Position numbers and translations under genes: made by a program
Notes under the pieces: model-generated
Databases searched by the model: none
The model's input: the letters and a program-made list of their open reading frames with translations, nothing else
What the model was told of the DNA's origin: nothing
Shown here: positions 7,417 through 16,805 of the stretch, piece after piece
Layout of the letters: each line of letters starts with the position of its first letter
Numbering within the stretch: position 1 is the stretch's first letter
DNA from: JASHVB01 sp035523995
Lineage (GTDB): Bacteria; Pseudomonadota; Alphaproteobacteria; Acetobacterales; Acetobacteraceae
DNA: 64,000 nucleotides
NCBI GenBank assembly: GCA_035523995.1
Contig: DATKPQ010000039.1
Location: 66,615 to 130,614, forward strand
Reading direction: 5' to 3'

Positions 7417-9303
7417 GTGCTGCAATCCCTGCTCGACACCGCCCCACCGTTCACTAATCCCGATGCGGTGCTACGCCGCACCTTCGGATTCGCCGGCTTT
7501 CGCGGCACCCAGGAAGCGGTTATCAGCCACGTTCTGTCAGGTGGTGACGCGCTGGTGCTGATGCCAACCGGCGGCGGCAAGAGTCTATGCTACCAGGTGC
7601 CCGCTTTGTGCCGTCCCGGCACCGCCGTCGTCGTCTCGCCGCTGATCGCGCTGATGGACGACCAGGTCGCGGCGCTGCGCCAACTTGGCGTTGCCGCCGG
7701 CGCATTGCATTCGGAACTCGATCCCGCCGAAGCACGCAGTGTCGCCCGCGACCTGATCGAAGAGCAATTGGAATTGCTCTATGTCTCGCCCGAACGGCTG
7801 CTCTCGAACGGTACCCTGGACCGGCTATCGCGTTTGCAGATTGCCCTGATCGCGATCGACGAAGCGCATTGTGTCTCGCAATGGGGACATGAATTCCGTC
7901 CCGAGTATCGCGAACTCGCCTGCCTGCCGGAACGGTTCCCGGGCGTGCCGCGCATCGCTCTGACCGCCACAGCCGATCCGCGCACGCGGCGTGACATATT
8001 GAGCGCGCTGCGCATGGACGACGCCGCGGTGTTTCTGTCGAGTTTCCACCGCCCCAACCTGCATCTCGCCGCCGCCGCCAAGACCAGCGAGACAGCGCAA
8101 CTACTGGACTTTCTCGCGCGCCATCCCGGCGAATGCGGCATCGTCTATTGCGGCTCGCGCGCCAAGACCGAGCGCGTGGCGACGCGTCTTTCCGACAAGG
8201 GCCTGCCCGCGGTCGCGTTCCATGCCGGTTTGGATCCAGAGCATAAGCGCGATGCCCTGGCGCGTTTTCGGTCCGGCGAGCCGCTGATCGTGGTCGCGAC
8301 GATTGCCTTCGGCATGGGAGTCGATCGGCCGGATGTCCGTTTCGTCGTTCATCTGGACATGCCCGATAGCCCGGAAGCCTGGTACCAACAGATCGGCCGT
8401 GCCGGCCGCGATGGCGATCCCGCCGAAACTCTGTTGTTGTTCGGCGGCCAGGACGTGGCGCAGGCCCGGCATTGGCTGGCGCAATCCGCCGCGCCCGAAG
8501 CGCAAAAGCGGGTGATGCGCACGAAATTGGAAGAAATCGTCGCGCTGACAGAGGCGGTGACCTGCCGGACCCAAGCCTTGCTCGCCTGCTTCGGCGAAGA
8601 TTTCTCCGGCGGCTGCGGCCACTGCGACAATTGCGATGCACCGCCGATCACCGTTGATGCGACGACCGAGGCGCAGAAGGCTCTCTCGGCCGTCTATCGC
8701 ACCAATCAGATTTTCGGCGCTCTGCATATCGTTGCCGTGTTGCGCGGCGAGACGACGGAAGCCGTGTTGCGGCACCGCCACGATGCGCTGCCCACGTTTG
8801 GCATCGGCAAAGACCAGACACCGCCGTTCTGGCGCGGCCTGATCCGTCAGTTGATCGCGATGGGCGTGCTGGATGTGGATACCGCCGGCCACGGCGGATT
8901 GTTCCTGGTGCAAGACAAGGCACGCCCGATCCTGCGCGGAGAAACGCGTGTGATGCTGCGCCAGGACGCGCCGCGCCGCGCGCGGGACGTGCAACGGCCC
9001 GAGCGACGGCATGGTACCGAAATCGTTGCGCCAGCCGCAATCGAGCCAGCCGCCGAAAATCTGTTCGAATCGTTACGATCCTGGCGCGCGACAGAAGCCA
9101 GAACGCAGAAGATCCCGCCTTATGTCATCTTCCACGACACGGTGCTGCGCGAAATTGCCGCCGTCCGGCCGGAGAACCTCGACGAGTTGGGGCAGATCAA
9201 GGGCGTCGGCGCTTCGAAGTTGCAGCGCTATGGCGTGGCGGTGCTCGAGGTGGTTGGCAGCGGGGTGCGCCCCGTCACGGAGGGCCGGGCCGGCTTGCGG
9301 TAA
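7417..9303 (+). CDS. recQ: ATP-dependent DNA helicase RecQ
   Basis: 3'-5' DNA helicase of recombination and fork repair, 628 residues from the GTG at 7417. Domains in order: helicase core with Walker A PTGGGKS near residue 50, DEAH in IDEAHCVSQWGHE near residue 150, motif VI QQIGRAGRDG; RecQ zinc-binding region with Cys ligands in TCRTQALLACFG and GCGHCDNC; winged helix; HRDC domain at the C terminus (VLREIAAVRP...LGQIKGVGASKLQRYG). The open frame extends upstream to 6694, but that part overlaps the OmpA-like gene; the GTG just after its stop gives the normal RecQ N terminus. Translation is probably coupled to the upstream gene. Confidence 0.95.
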   Translation: MLQSLLDTAPPFTNPDAVLRRTFGFAGFRGTQEAVISHVLSGGDALVLMPTGGGKSLCYQVPALCRPGTAVVVSPLIALMDDQVAALRQLGVAAGALHSELDPAEARSVARDLIEEQLELLYVSPERLLSNGTLDRLSRLQIALIAIDEAHCVSQWGHEFRPEYRELACLPERFPGVPRIALTATADPRTRRDILSALRMDDAAVFLSSFHRPNLHLAAAAKTSETAQLLDFLARHPGECGIVYCGSRAKTERVATRLSDKGLPAVAFHAGLDPEHKRDALARFRSGEPLIVVATIAFGMGVDRPDVRFVVHLDMPDSPEAWYQQIGRAGRDGDPAETLLLFGGQDVAQARHWLAQSAAPEAQKRVMRTKLEEIVALTEAVTCRTQALLACFGEDFSGGCGHCDNCDAPPITVDATTEAQKALSAVYRTNQIFGALHIVAVLRGETTEAVLRHRHDALPTFGIGKDQTPPFWRGLIRQLIAMGVLDVDTAGHGGLFLVQDKARPILRGETRVMLRQDAPRRARDVQRPERRHGTEIVAPAAIEPAAENLFESLRSWRATEARTQKIPPYVIFHDTVLREIAAVRPENLDELGQIKGVGASKLQRYGVAVLEVVGSGVRPVTEGRAGLR

Positions 9304-9428
9304 GACTCACGCCATGACCCGAGAATCGGTGTCCGAGGGCGAGATGCGCCCTTCCACCGCACGGCAACCGCATTTGGGTTGGGTCGCAATGCGCCCCCCC
9401 TGCTCATCGGGCAATATCCGTACCGTAT

Positions 9429-9603
9429 GCAGCAAAGTAAGTCAGATCACCACAGATTTCACAGACTAAGGCGCGGATCGCTCGAGGCGGCCCAAAGTAG
9501 GCCCACGCACGAACTCTGTTAGGATTAACGTTCAGCCATCCATATTCTGATTTCTAAGTAATCGGTAAAATCTGTGGTGACCTGACTTATTATACTTTGC
9601 TGC
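9429..9603. repeat. Small element bounded by 33-39 bp imperfect inverted repeats
   Basis: The left arm (9429-9462, beginning GCAGCAAAGTAAGTCAGAT) and the right arm (9565-9603, ending TATTATACTTTGCTGC) are inverted copies: both contain GTCA[G/A][G/A]TCACCACAGATTT, with a five-base difference near the outer end. The 100-bp interior is AT-richer than the flanks and has no gene. The size and structure resemble a MITE-like or palindromic dispersed repeat. It fills the gap between recQ and the antiporter, which are convergent. Confidence 0.65.
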
Positions 9604-9684
9604 GTGTCGCACTGACGCAGCACTGTTTGCCTCTGATCGTGATGCGCAGCGGGATAGTCAACGGCAAGAGCGACCGCCCTGCTA

Positions 9685-11487
9685 TCACCTAGCCCGCCCC
9701 AACACGTCGCGCAGCCGCCTGCGCCCCAGCGGTTTCACCGCCGCCCCCGGGGTCATTGCGCGGATCTCCGCCTGCATTGCTGCGCGTTTCTCGTGAATCG
9801 TCGCGATCACCGGCCCCATCGGCACGCCCAGATCCACCAGCACCGCCTCGGAAAGCTGAAGGCTCGCCTCGATCGTCTCCGGCACCGCATCGGTAACACC
9901 GATCCGGTACAGCTGCGCCGCATGCCGGGCATCGCGCGCCCGCGCCACGATCAAAAGATCGGGCCGCAGTGCCCGCGCGACAGCGACCAAACGGTCGCTT
10001 GCCGCGTGATCGCTCATCGTCACCACCAGAGCCTTCGCGGTATCGATATGCAGCCGGTGCAACAGGTCCTCGCGCGTCAGGTCGCCCCAGAACACGCTCG
10101 GGTGGACACGTCGCACCGCAGCGACCCGGTCCGGGTCCTTGTCCACCGCGACATAAGCCTGGCGGTGCACGTCCAGCATCTCCGCTACGGTCTCCCCCAC
10201 CCGGCCGAAACCCGCCAGGATCACGCGCGGAGACGGATCCGCCGCGATGGGGTCCAACAGCGCCGGGTCCATCATCGGCGCCGGTGACGCGGGCACGCGC
10301 CGTGCCGCCGCCCGGCCGAGAGCCGACAGCAACGGGATGCTGGCCATCGACACGGCCGTCAGCAGCAGCGGAAAACGTACTGCGTCCGGTCCAATGACAT
10401 GCTCTGCGCCGGCCAGCTCGAAGATGACGAAGCCGAATTCTCCCCCCGCGCCCAGCAGCAACCCCGCATGCCCGCCGGTGCTCCAGCGCAATCCAAAAGC
10501 GCGAGTCAGACACGCGATCAGCACCAGCTTCACCGCGACCAGCACAACGCCCGCCGCCAGTAATTTAGGGGCATCGGTCAGGATGTGGCCCGGGTCGAGG
10601 CTCATCCCAACCGAGATCAGAAACACGCCGACAAACAGGCCTTTGAACGGATCGATGGTAAGTTCGATCTGGCGGCGGAATTCGGTCTCGGCCAGCAGCA
10701 GCCCGGCGATCAGCGAGCCAAGTTCCATCGGCAGCCGCACAGCCATGGTCGCCAGGCCGGTGGCCAGCACCACCAGCAGGCAGGCCGCGACAAACAACTC
10801 CGGGCTGCCAGTGCGGGCGACGCTGCGGAACAACGGGCGCAGCACCAGGCGGCCGGCGACGATCAGCCCCAGGACGGTGGCGATGGCTTGCTCCACGGTC
10901 CAGGTGAAGCCGCTGGCGGCGGCGTTCTCGCCCAGCAAGCTGATGATGAACAAGACCGGCACGGCGGCGATGTCCTGGAACAACAGGATTGCCAGCGCCA
11001 CACGGCCGAGCGGACCACCCAACCGCTTTTCCTGCGACAGCACTTGCAGCACGACGGCGGTGGACGACATCGCCAGTCCGGCGCCCACCACCGCGGCACC
11101 CTCGATGGAGGCACCGAGCGCATAGGCGATCCCGGCAATGGCCGCGCCGCACAACAGGAATTGCAGCAATCCCAGCCCAAACACCAGCCGGCGCATAACG
11201 CGCAGGCGTTCGAGCGACAGTTCCAGCCCGATCATGAACATCAGCAGGCTGACGCCGAGTTCGGCGGTGGGTGCAATGATGTGCGGGTCGGCGAGCGTCA
11301 GCACGCGGAGCAATGGCAAACGATCGGCGAAGCTGGCGATGCCGAACGGTCCGACGGCGACTCCCACCAGCATGAATCCCAGCACGGGGCTGAGCCTCAG
11401 GCGATGGAACAGCGGAATCACCACCGCGGCGGCAGTCAGGATGATGAGCGCCGGCCGGAACAGTCCTGGATCGAAATGGGAGTCCAT
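9685..11487 (-). CDS. CPA2 family monovalent cation:proton antiporter (KefB/YbaL-like)
   Basis: 600-residue inner-membrane protein. About twelve hydrophobic helices cover residues 10-385 (Na_H_exchanger domain), including the conserved GVSLLMFMIGLELS helix and LFQDIAAVP, the CPA2 ion-binding region with its Gln-Asp pair. Residues about 415-535 form a TrkA-N/RCK nucleotide-binding domain (VILAGFGRVGETVAEML). The arrangement matches KefB/KefC/YbaL potassium/proton antiporters. A short C-terminal tail follows. The ion carried cannot be told from sequence; a glutathione-regulated K+ efflux role is only by analogy. Divergent from hpnI. Confidence 0.9.
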   Translation of the reverse strand: MDSHFDPGLFRPALIILTAAAVVIPLFHRLRLSPVLGFMLVGVAVGPFGIASFADRLPLLRVLTLADPHIIAPTAELGVSLLMFMIGLELSLERLRVMRRLVFGLGLLQFLLCGAAIAGIAYALGASIEGAAVVGAGLAMSSTAVVLQVLSQEKRLGGPLGRVALAILLFQDIAAVPVLFIISLLGENAAASGFTWTVEQAIATVLGLIVAGRLVLRPLFRSVARTGSPELFVAACLLVVLATGLATMAVRLPMELGSLIAGLLLAETEFRRQIELTIDPFKGLFVGVFLISVGMSLDPGHILTDAPKLLAAGVVLVAVKLVLIACLTRAFGLRWSTGGHAGLLLGAGGEFGFVIFELAGAEHVIGPDAVRFPLLLTAVSMASIPLLSALGRAAARRVPASPAPMMDPALLDPIAADPSPRVILAGFGRVGETVAEMLDVHRQAYVAVDKDPDRVAAVRRVHPSVFWGDLTREDLLHRLHIDTAKALVVTMSDHAASDRLVAVARALRPDLLIVARARDARHAAQLYRIGVTDAVPETIEASLQLSEAVLVDLGVPMGPVIATIHEKRAAMQAEIRAMTPGAAVKPLGRRRLRDVLGRAR

Positions 11488-11722
11488 GAGGCGAACCTAG
11501 CGGTTGCACGCAGCAGCGTCAGGCCGCGAAGTGGTCCCCGATATCCTCCGCCCACACCGCCGGATCGTCGCGCTGGACTTGCTCATCAGCACGCTGCAGC
11601 GTTGCCTGGACGGCGGCATATGCCCGCGCCGGCGCACCTTGGTGTGGGGGCATTTCCGACCCGCCGTACCGATCCGATATAGTGCACGCCGTGTATTCCT
11701 CCTCCCCGCCGCCGAGCCTGAC

Positions 11723-13030
11723 GTGATCCTGGCAATCCTCGCTGCGATTCTAGCGGCCGCGGGCGTGGCACAAGCGGTGGCCGGTGCTGTGCTGGTGGGC
11801 CGCTTCGCCGATCCGATATCGCCGCTGGAGCCGCGGCGGCGCGAACAACCCCCGATCACGGTGCTGAAGCCTCTGCACGGTGCGGAGCCGCTGCTCGAGC
11901 AAGCGCTCGCCAGTTTTTGCGCCCAGGACTATCCCGCCTTCCAGATCGTGTTCGGCGCCCAGGATGCCGCCGATCCCGCGCTGGCAGTGGTGGCTCGCCT
12001 GCGAGCCAGGTTCCCACGCTGCGACATCGCGGTGGTGCTGGACCCCACCCGGCATGGCGCCAACGGCAAAGTGGGCAACCTGATCAACATGCTGCCCTCG
12101 GCCCGCTACCACATCCTTGTGATCGCCGATTCGGACCTGCACGTGCAGCCGGACTATCTCACGCGGATCGCCGACACCCTCGCCATACGCGGCACCGGGC
12201 TCGCGACCACGCTCTATGCCGGCCTGCCGGATTCGAACAGGCTGATGCAGCAGCTCGGCGCAACGCAAATCACCCACAGTTTCCTGCCCGGCGCCATGCT
12301 CGCCCGCGCCATGGGGCGGCAAGACTGCCTGGGCGCGACCATGGCGCTGTCCCGCGACACGCTGGCGGAAATCGGTGGCTTCCAGACTCTGCTGCCGCAT
12401 CTGGCCGACGACCAGGTACTGGGTCGACAGGTCGCCGCGTTGGGACTGGCGGTGCGCCTGGCGCCAACCGTGCCCGCGACCACCGTTCCGGAGACACGCT
12501 TCGGCGACCTCTGGCGGCACGAGCTGCGCTGGGCGCGGACCATCCGAGCGCTTGAACCCGGACCGTTTGCCGTCTCGATTCTGCAATACCCGATGTTCTG
12601 GGGCTTGCTCGCGATCCTGCTGTCGCGTGGAGAAGTCTGGTCCTTTGCCGTGTTCTTGCTCGCCTGGGTCGGGCGGGCGCTGGCGGCCACATGGGTGGAC
12701 CGCGCATTGGAGCCGCTGCTGGTCGCCAAGCCGAAACCGGGCGAGCGGCTGGACACCGGCCCGCGGCCGCAGACCGTCACCCGGCGGGAAACGCGTCCGG
12801 ACGATCTGCGGCTGGAAGATGGCTGGAAACTCTCCGATGCGGCGACGCAAGGGCTTGCATTCCCGTGCCCGGTCTGGCTTTTGCCTCTGCGCGACCTCAT
12901 GTCGGTAGGCGTGATGGTGGCGAGCTTCGCCGGCCGCCGCGTGGAGTGGCGAGGCGAGCAACTTGTCGCCGATACCCCTGAGCGGCCGCAGCCCAGTCGC
13001 ATAACCTCGAAGGACCAGCGCCCGAGATGA
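11723..13030 (+). CDS. hpnI: Hopanoid biosynthesis glycosyltransferase HpnI
   Basis: Family 2 glycosyltransferase that in Burkholderia adds N-acetylglucosamine to bacteriohopanetetrol on the way to the cyclitol-ether hopanoid. 435 residues from the GTG at 11723. An N-terminal membrane helix (ILAAILAAAGVAQAVAG) is followed by the GT-A fold with ITVLKPLHG, NGKVGNLINM, the acidic metal motif VIADSDLHV, and ADDQVLG plus the RW motif LRWARTIRAL; C-terminal membrane helices follow. It resembles ceramide glucosyltransferases, the alternative, but the 4-bp overlap with hpnJ favours HpnI. The open frame continues upstream without family similarity. Confidence 0.88.
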   Translation: MILAILAAILAAAGVAQAVAGAVLVGRFADPISPLEPRRREQPPITVLKPLHGAEPLLEQALASFCAQDYPAFQIVFGAQDAADPALAVVARLRARFPRCDIAVVLDPTRHGANGKVGNLINMLPSARYHILVIADSDLHVQPDYLTRIADTLAIRGTGLATTLYAGLPDSNRLMQQLGATQITHSFLPGAMLARAMGRQDCLGATMALSRDTLAEIGGFQTLLPHLADDQVLGRQVAALGLAVRLAPTVPATTVPETRFGDLWRHELRWARTIRALEPGPFAVSILQYPMFWGLLAILLSRGEVWSFAVFLLAWVGRALAATWVDRALEPLLVAKPKPGERLDTGPRPQTVTRRETRPDDLRLEDGWKLSDAATQGLAFPCPVWLLPLRDLMSVGVMVASFAGRRVEWRGEQLVADTPERPQPSRITSKDQRPR

Positions 13031-14454
13031 TGAAGACCCTGTTCCTGCAGCCGCCCTCCTTCGACGGCTTCGACGGTGGCGCCGGCTCCCGCTACCAGGC
13101 GCGGCGTGAGATTCGCAGCTTCTGGTATCCCACCTGGCTGGCGCAGCCTGCCGCTTTGGTGCCCGGCAGCAAGCTGATCGACGCGCCCCCCGCCGGCATC
13201 GGCCTGGACGCCGTCACCCGTGCCGCGCGGGAGCATGAACTGTGCGTCATCCACACTTCCACGCCATCCTTCGGCGCGGACGTGAAGGTAGCAGCGGCGC
13301 TGAAGGCCGCGAATCCTTCGCTGAAAATCGGCTTTGTCGGCGCCAAGGTTGCGGTGCAGCCAGCCGAGAGCCTGGCCCGAGGCGGCCCGATCGATTTCGT
13401 TGCCCGCAACGAGTTTGATTTCACCATCAAGGAGATCGCCGAGGGCCGCGACTGGGCCTCGGTTGACGGCATTTCCTATCGCAACGCCGCAGGAGCGATC
13501 ATCCACAACAAGGACCGCGCAATCCTGGAGGACATGGACCAACTTCCATTCGTCACGGAAGTCTATAAGCGCGACCTGCGCATCGAGGACTATTTCATCG
13601 GCTACCTGCTGCATCCCTACGTGTCACTGTACACTGGGCGCGGCTGCAAATCTCGCTGCACCTTCTGTCTGTGGCCGCAGACGGTGGGCGGGCATCGGTA
13701 TCGCGTGCGCTCGCCAGGGCACGTTGCGGAGGAGATCGCGCTGGCGAAATCCTGCTTCCCGCAGGTCCGGGAAATCTTCTTCGACGACGATACGTTCACC
13801 GACAATCTCCCTCGTGCCGAGGCGATCGCGCGCGAGCTTGGCAAGATGGGCGTGACGTGGTCGTGCAACGCCAAGGCCAATGTGCCGCGTGAGACGCTGA
13901 AGGTGTTGAAGGACAACGGTCTGCGCCTGCTGCTGGTGGGGTACGAGAGCGGCAACCAGCAGATCCTGCACAACATCAAGAAGGGCATGCGCCTCGAGGT
14001 CGCAAAGCGTTTTACCCGCGACTGCCACGACCTGGGCATCAAGATCCACGGCACGTTCATCCTGGGCCTGCCCGGCGAGACCAAGGAGACGATCGAGGAG
14101 ACCATCCGCTTCGCCACCGAGATCAACCCGCACACCATTCAGGTGTCGCTCGCGGCGCCCTATCCCGGCACGTTCCTGCACAAGCAGGCGGTGGAGAACG
14201 GCTGGCTCGACGCAGCGCATGCCGAGTTGGTGGACGACCACGGCATCCAAATCGCGCCGCTGCACTATCCGCATTTGTCTCACACGGAAATCTTCGACAA
14301 CGTGGAGACGTTCTACAAGCGGTTCTACTTCCGTGCGCCGAAGATAGCGGCAATCGTGGGGGAGATGGTGCGCAGTCCGCAGATGATGAGGCGCCGGCTG
14401 CGCGAGGGAGTGGAGTTCTTCCAGTTCCTGCGCGAGCGGCACAACGCGGCGTAA
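13027..14454 (+). CDS. hpnJ: Hopanoid biosynthesis radical SAM protein HpnJ
   Basis: B12-binding-type radical SAM enzyme, 475 residues, that contracts the glucosamine of BHT-glucosamine into the cyclitol ether. An N-terminal cobalamin-binding-like domain (residues 1-150) precedes the radical SAM barrel with the cluster motif GCKSRCTFC (Cys207, Cys211, Cys214). Conserved FFDDDTF and VGYESGNQ segments support the family. Its ATG overlaps the hpnI stop as ATGA, so the two are translationally coupled. The deacetylase hpnK, needed between HpnI and HpnJ, is not in the window. Confidence 0.92.
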   Translation: MMKTLFLQPPSFDGFDGGAGSRYQARREIRSFWYPTWLAQPAALVPGSKLIDAPPAGIGLDAVTRAAREHELCVIHTSTPSFGADVKVAAALKAANPSLKIGFVGAKVAVQPAESLARGGPIDFVARNEFDFTIKEIAEGRDWASVDGISYRNAAGAIIHNKDRAILEDMDQLPFVTEVYKRDLRIEDYFIGYLLHPYVSLYTGRGCKSRCTFCLWPQTVGGHRYRVRSPGHVAEEIALAKSCFPQVREIFFDDDTFTDNLPRAEAIARELGKMGVTWSCNAKANVPRETLKVLKDNGLRLLLVGYESGNQQILHNIKKGMRLEVAKRFTRDCHDLGIKIHGTFILGLPGETKETIEETIRFATEINPHTIQVSLAAPYPGTFLHKQAVENGWLDAAHAELVDDHGIQIAPLHYPHLSHTEIFDNVETFYKRFYFRAPKIAAIVGEMVRSPQMMRRRLREGVEFFQFLRERHNAA

Positions 14455-14470
14455 CCATCGTTGGCGCGCG

Positions 14471-14496
14471 CGGGACGAGCAAGACACTCGGTCCCG
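14471..14496 (+). terminator. Possible hairpin after hpnJ
   Basis: CGGGACGAG (14471-14479) pairs with CTCGGTCCCG (14487-14496) with one bulged G and a seven-base loop, 17 bp after the hpnJ stop. There is no clear T-run behind it, so it is a weak candidate for a factor-independent terminator. Confidence 0.3.
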
Positions 14497-14965
14497 ATTC
14501 CATTGATCGACAATTCTCTGGCATGCAGTCGAGTTAAACGCTCGTCAGATAACGCTCGAACAGACCAATAGGTACTTCCAGGCTTCGTAGGGGCAAGCTC
14601 ACGAAATCAGATCCGCCGATCGCCGTGGCAGCCGCGGGGTTCGGGCGTAAAACGGAGAGCACCTTTGGTGGCGCCTTCCACCTCGGCATCCGCTGGGCTG
14701 GCTTGATTATGTGTTCGATTTGTAGGGGAAAAAGCGGCGGCACAGGCGCGAACCAGCCAGCTCCACTGATCTGCACGACCTTACCGACGCGTTGCCGTGC
14801 TTTCGCCCATCAGAAGGTGTCTGCTGATCTAGTAAGGCACCGGCTTAGTTCCTCGGGCAAAGCACGGACCACATTGCCACCGCCGCGCCAGATCGCGCCA
14901 ACCATTGCGAGCCAACAAGAGGGCTGACGGCCGAGACAAGCCCGGCCATCCCGCAACCCATCTGA
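14497..14965. other. Gene-poor stretch between hpnJ and the DUF35 gene
   Basis: Nothing recognised. A minus-strand open frame of 80 codons (14534-14776, containing PPKVLSVLRPNPAAATAIGG) and overlapping plus-strand frames are present, but none shows a domain, a signal peptide or a good ribosome site. It may hold remnants of a lost gene. Confidence 0.4.
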
Positions 14966-15364
14966 TTACGCCGGAGCAAAGAACGGCAGCGGCGGGCCTC
15001 CCTCACTGGGGATGAACTTCAACTTCACCGCCTGCCCCACCTTCAGCGCGGCAAAGTCGCAGTCCACGACGTTGGTCATCATCCGCGGACCCTCCGCCAG
15101 CTCCACATACGCGATGCAATACGGCGGATCGGCACGCTGCATCACGCTGAACGTGTAGATCGTGCCCTTTCCCGACACTTCCACCCACTCCACCGGACCC
15201 AGCGTCCAGGGCGAGATCGCCCGCGGATACCAAATGAGCTTCCCGGTGTCCTTGCAGCGCGGCAGCACCAGCTTGCCGGCAGCGCAGCCGTCCCAGAACG
15301 GCTTGGTCTCCGGATTGGTCTCGGGCGTCCCGACGAACGGGATTTTGCGTTGCACGAAGGCCAT
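14966..15364 (-). CDS. Zn-ribbon/OB-fold protein (DUF35), thiolase partner
   Basis: 132-residue protein with the DUF35 layout: an N-terminal helix (TKPFWDGCAAGKLVLPRC) leading into a rubredoxin-like zinc ribbon, then an OB fold (residues about 60-125, WVEVSGKGTIYTFSV ... AYVELAEGPRMMTNVV). The zinc ribbon is degenerate: CAAGKLVLPRC is present, but the second Cys pair is missing (KLIWYPRAIS). DUF35 proteins form complexes with thiolase-like enzymes acting on acyl-CoA. Its ATG is six bases after the stop of the thiolase-like gene, so both come from one mRNA and very likely one complex. Confidence 0.88.
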   Translation of the reverse strand: MAFVQRKIPFVGTPETNPETKPFWDGCAAGKLVLPRCKDTGKLIWYPRAISPWTLGPVEWVEVSGKGTIYTFSVMQRADPPYCIAYVELAEGPRMMTNVVDCDFAALKVGQAVKLKFIPSEGGPPLPFFAPA

Positions 15365-15370
15365 GTCAGA

Positions 15371-16540
15371 TCACTCCCGCTCCAGAATTACCGTGCTGCC
15401 GCAATGCCGAGTCCCCAGCGACCCGCCGGTACCATGCGCGATCGCCAGGTCGCAGTTCTTCACCTGCACTGCCGGATGCGCCTCGCCGCGCAACTGGCGC
15501 ACCGCCTCAATAATCTTGGTGATACCGCCGCGGTTTGCCGGATGGTTCGAACACAGTCCACCGCCATCGGTATTGAACGGCAACTTGCCCGTCCCCGAGA
15601 TCAGGTTGCCATCGGCCACAAACTTTCCCCCCTGCCCTTTCTCGCAGAACCCCAGGTCCTCCAACTGCATCAGCACGGTGATGGTGAAGCTGTCGTAGAT
15701 CGAGGCGTATTTGATGTCCGACGGCTTGATCCCAGCCATCTCCCATGCCGGAGGCCCCGACCAGCGGGCCGCCGAGTAAACCAGGTCCACCTCGCCGGCC
15801 ATCTGCCCCTTCGGTGCCTCACCCACGCCGATCACCTTCACCAGCGGCCGCTTCAGCGATTTCGCAATCTCCGGCTTCGTTACGACAAGCGCGCCGCCGC
15901 CATCGCTGATGACGCAGCAATCCAGCCGGTGCAGCGGGCTCGCCACCATCGGCGAGTTCACCACGTCCTGCACCGTGACCACATCCCGCAGCATGGCATG
16001 CGGATTGTGCTGGGCATGATGTGACGCAGCCACCTTGATCCACGCCAATTGCTCGGACGTGGTACCGTATTCGTACATATGCCGCGTCGCGCACATCGCA
16101 TACATGTTCGCGGTCGCCGGCCCGTACGGAAATTCGAACTGCACGTCCGGCTGCGCCGGACTACCGGCGCGCGGCGCGGTGCCGGTCGCCATGCCCTCGC
16201 TACGCGGCCGTCCCGCCAGTGTGATCAGCGCGATATTGCAACGGCCATGCGCGATCGATTCCAGCGCATGTCCCACCGCCACCTGGTAGGACGACCCACC
16301 GACATCGGTGGAATCCACATGCCGCACCTTCAGGTTCATGTAGTCGACCATCGACAGCGGCCCGAGCCCCGGGGCGTCGCCGGCGCAGAAATACCCGTCC
16401 ACGTCGTCCTTCGTCAGGCCGGCGTCCTCCAGCGCGCCTTTGGCACACTCGGCGTGCAGCAACGCGACCGACTTGTCGGATGCCTTGCGGGTGGGATGCT
16501 CCCAGGCCCCCACGATATAGGCCTTGCCCTTCAAACTCAT
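15371..16540 (-). CDS. Thiolase-superfamily protein without the nucleophilic Cys (SCP2/Ltp2-like)
   Basis: 389 residues from the ATG at 16540, which has a strong GGGGAGTGAGGG site. The thiolase fold is clear (AYIVGAWEHPTRKASDKS at the N terminus, DVDGYFCAGDAPGLG, GGGLCSNHPANRGG and HGTGGSLGTRHCGSTVIL near the end). At the place where degradative thiolases have the acyl-accepting Cys, this protein reads VDSTDVGGSSYQVAVGHA, with no Cys. Such Cys-less members paired with DUF35 include the steroid side-chain retro-aldolase Ltp2. A role in acyl-CoA carbon-carbon cleavage is plausible; the substrate is unknown. The open frame extends upstream to 16642 without similarity. Confidence 0.85.
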   Translation of the reverse strand: MSLKGKAYIVGAWEHPTRKASDKSVALLHAECAKGALEDAGLTKDDVDGYFCAGDAPGLGPLSMVDYMNLKVRHVDSTDVGGSSYQVAVGHALESIAHGRCNIALITLAGRPRSEGMATGTAPRAGSPAQPDVQFEFPYGPATANMYAMCATRHMYEYGTTSEQLAWIKVAASHHAQHNPHAMLRDVVTVQDVVNSPMVASPLHRLDCCVISDGGGALVVTKPEIAKSLKRPLVKVIGVGEAPKGQMAGEVDLVYSAARWSGPPAWEMAGIKPSDIKYASIYDSFTITVLMQLEDLGFCEKGQGGKFVADGNLISGTGKLPFNTDGGGLCSNHPANRGGITKIIEAVRQLRGEAHPAVQVKNCDLAIAHGTGGSLGTRHCGSTVILERE

Positions 16541-16805
16541 GCCCTCACTCCCCTTGCCACCGGCAGGAACCACGCCAGTTGCAGCGATTATACTGATCGG
16601 TAGCGTGGCCGCCAGACCAGGCGCCGGACCAGCACGTGCCACCCGATGTCAGCCCGACGGCGTCGCGTGCGACCGGCAATCCAGCTGATCTCTTTGCGTT
16701 TTGATAATCCGCATCGCGAATGTTTGAGGTTGCCGCGGCACGCATGGCTCCGTATGAAACCGGCAATCAGGCCGCCGATGGTCGTCGCTCTTCCTACGGT
16801 GCCGC

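Noticed and set aside
10585..11682. Plus-strand frame opposite the KefB-like antiporter
   Set aside because: Low-complexity Gln/His/Arg translation typical of an antisense shadow.
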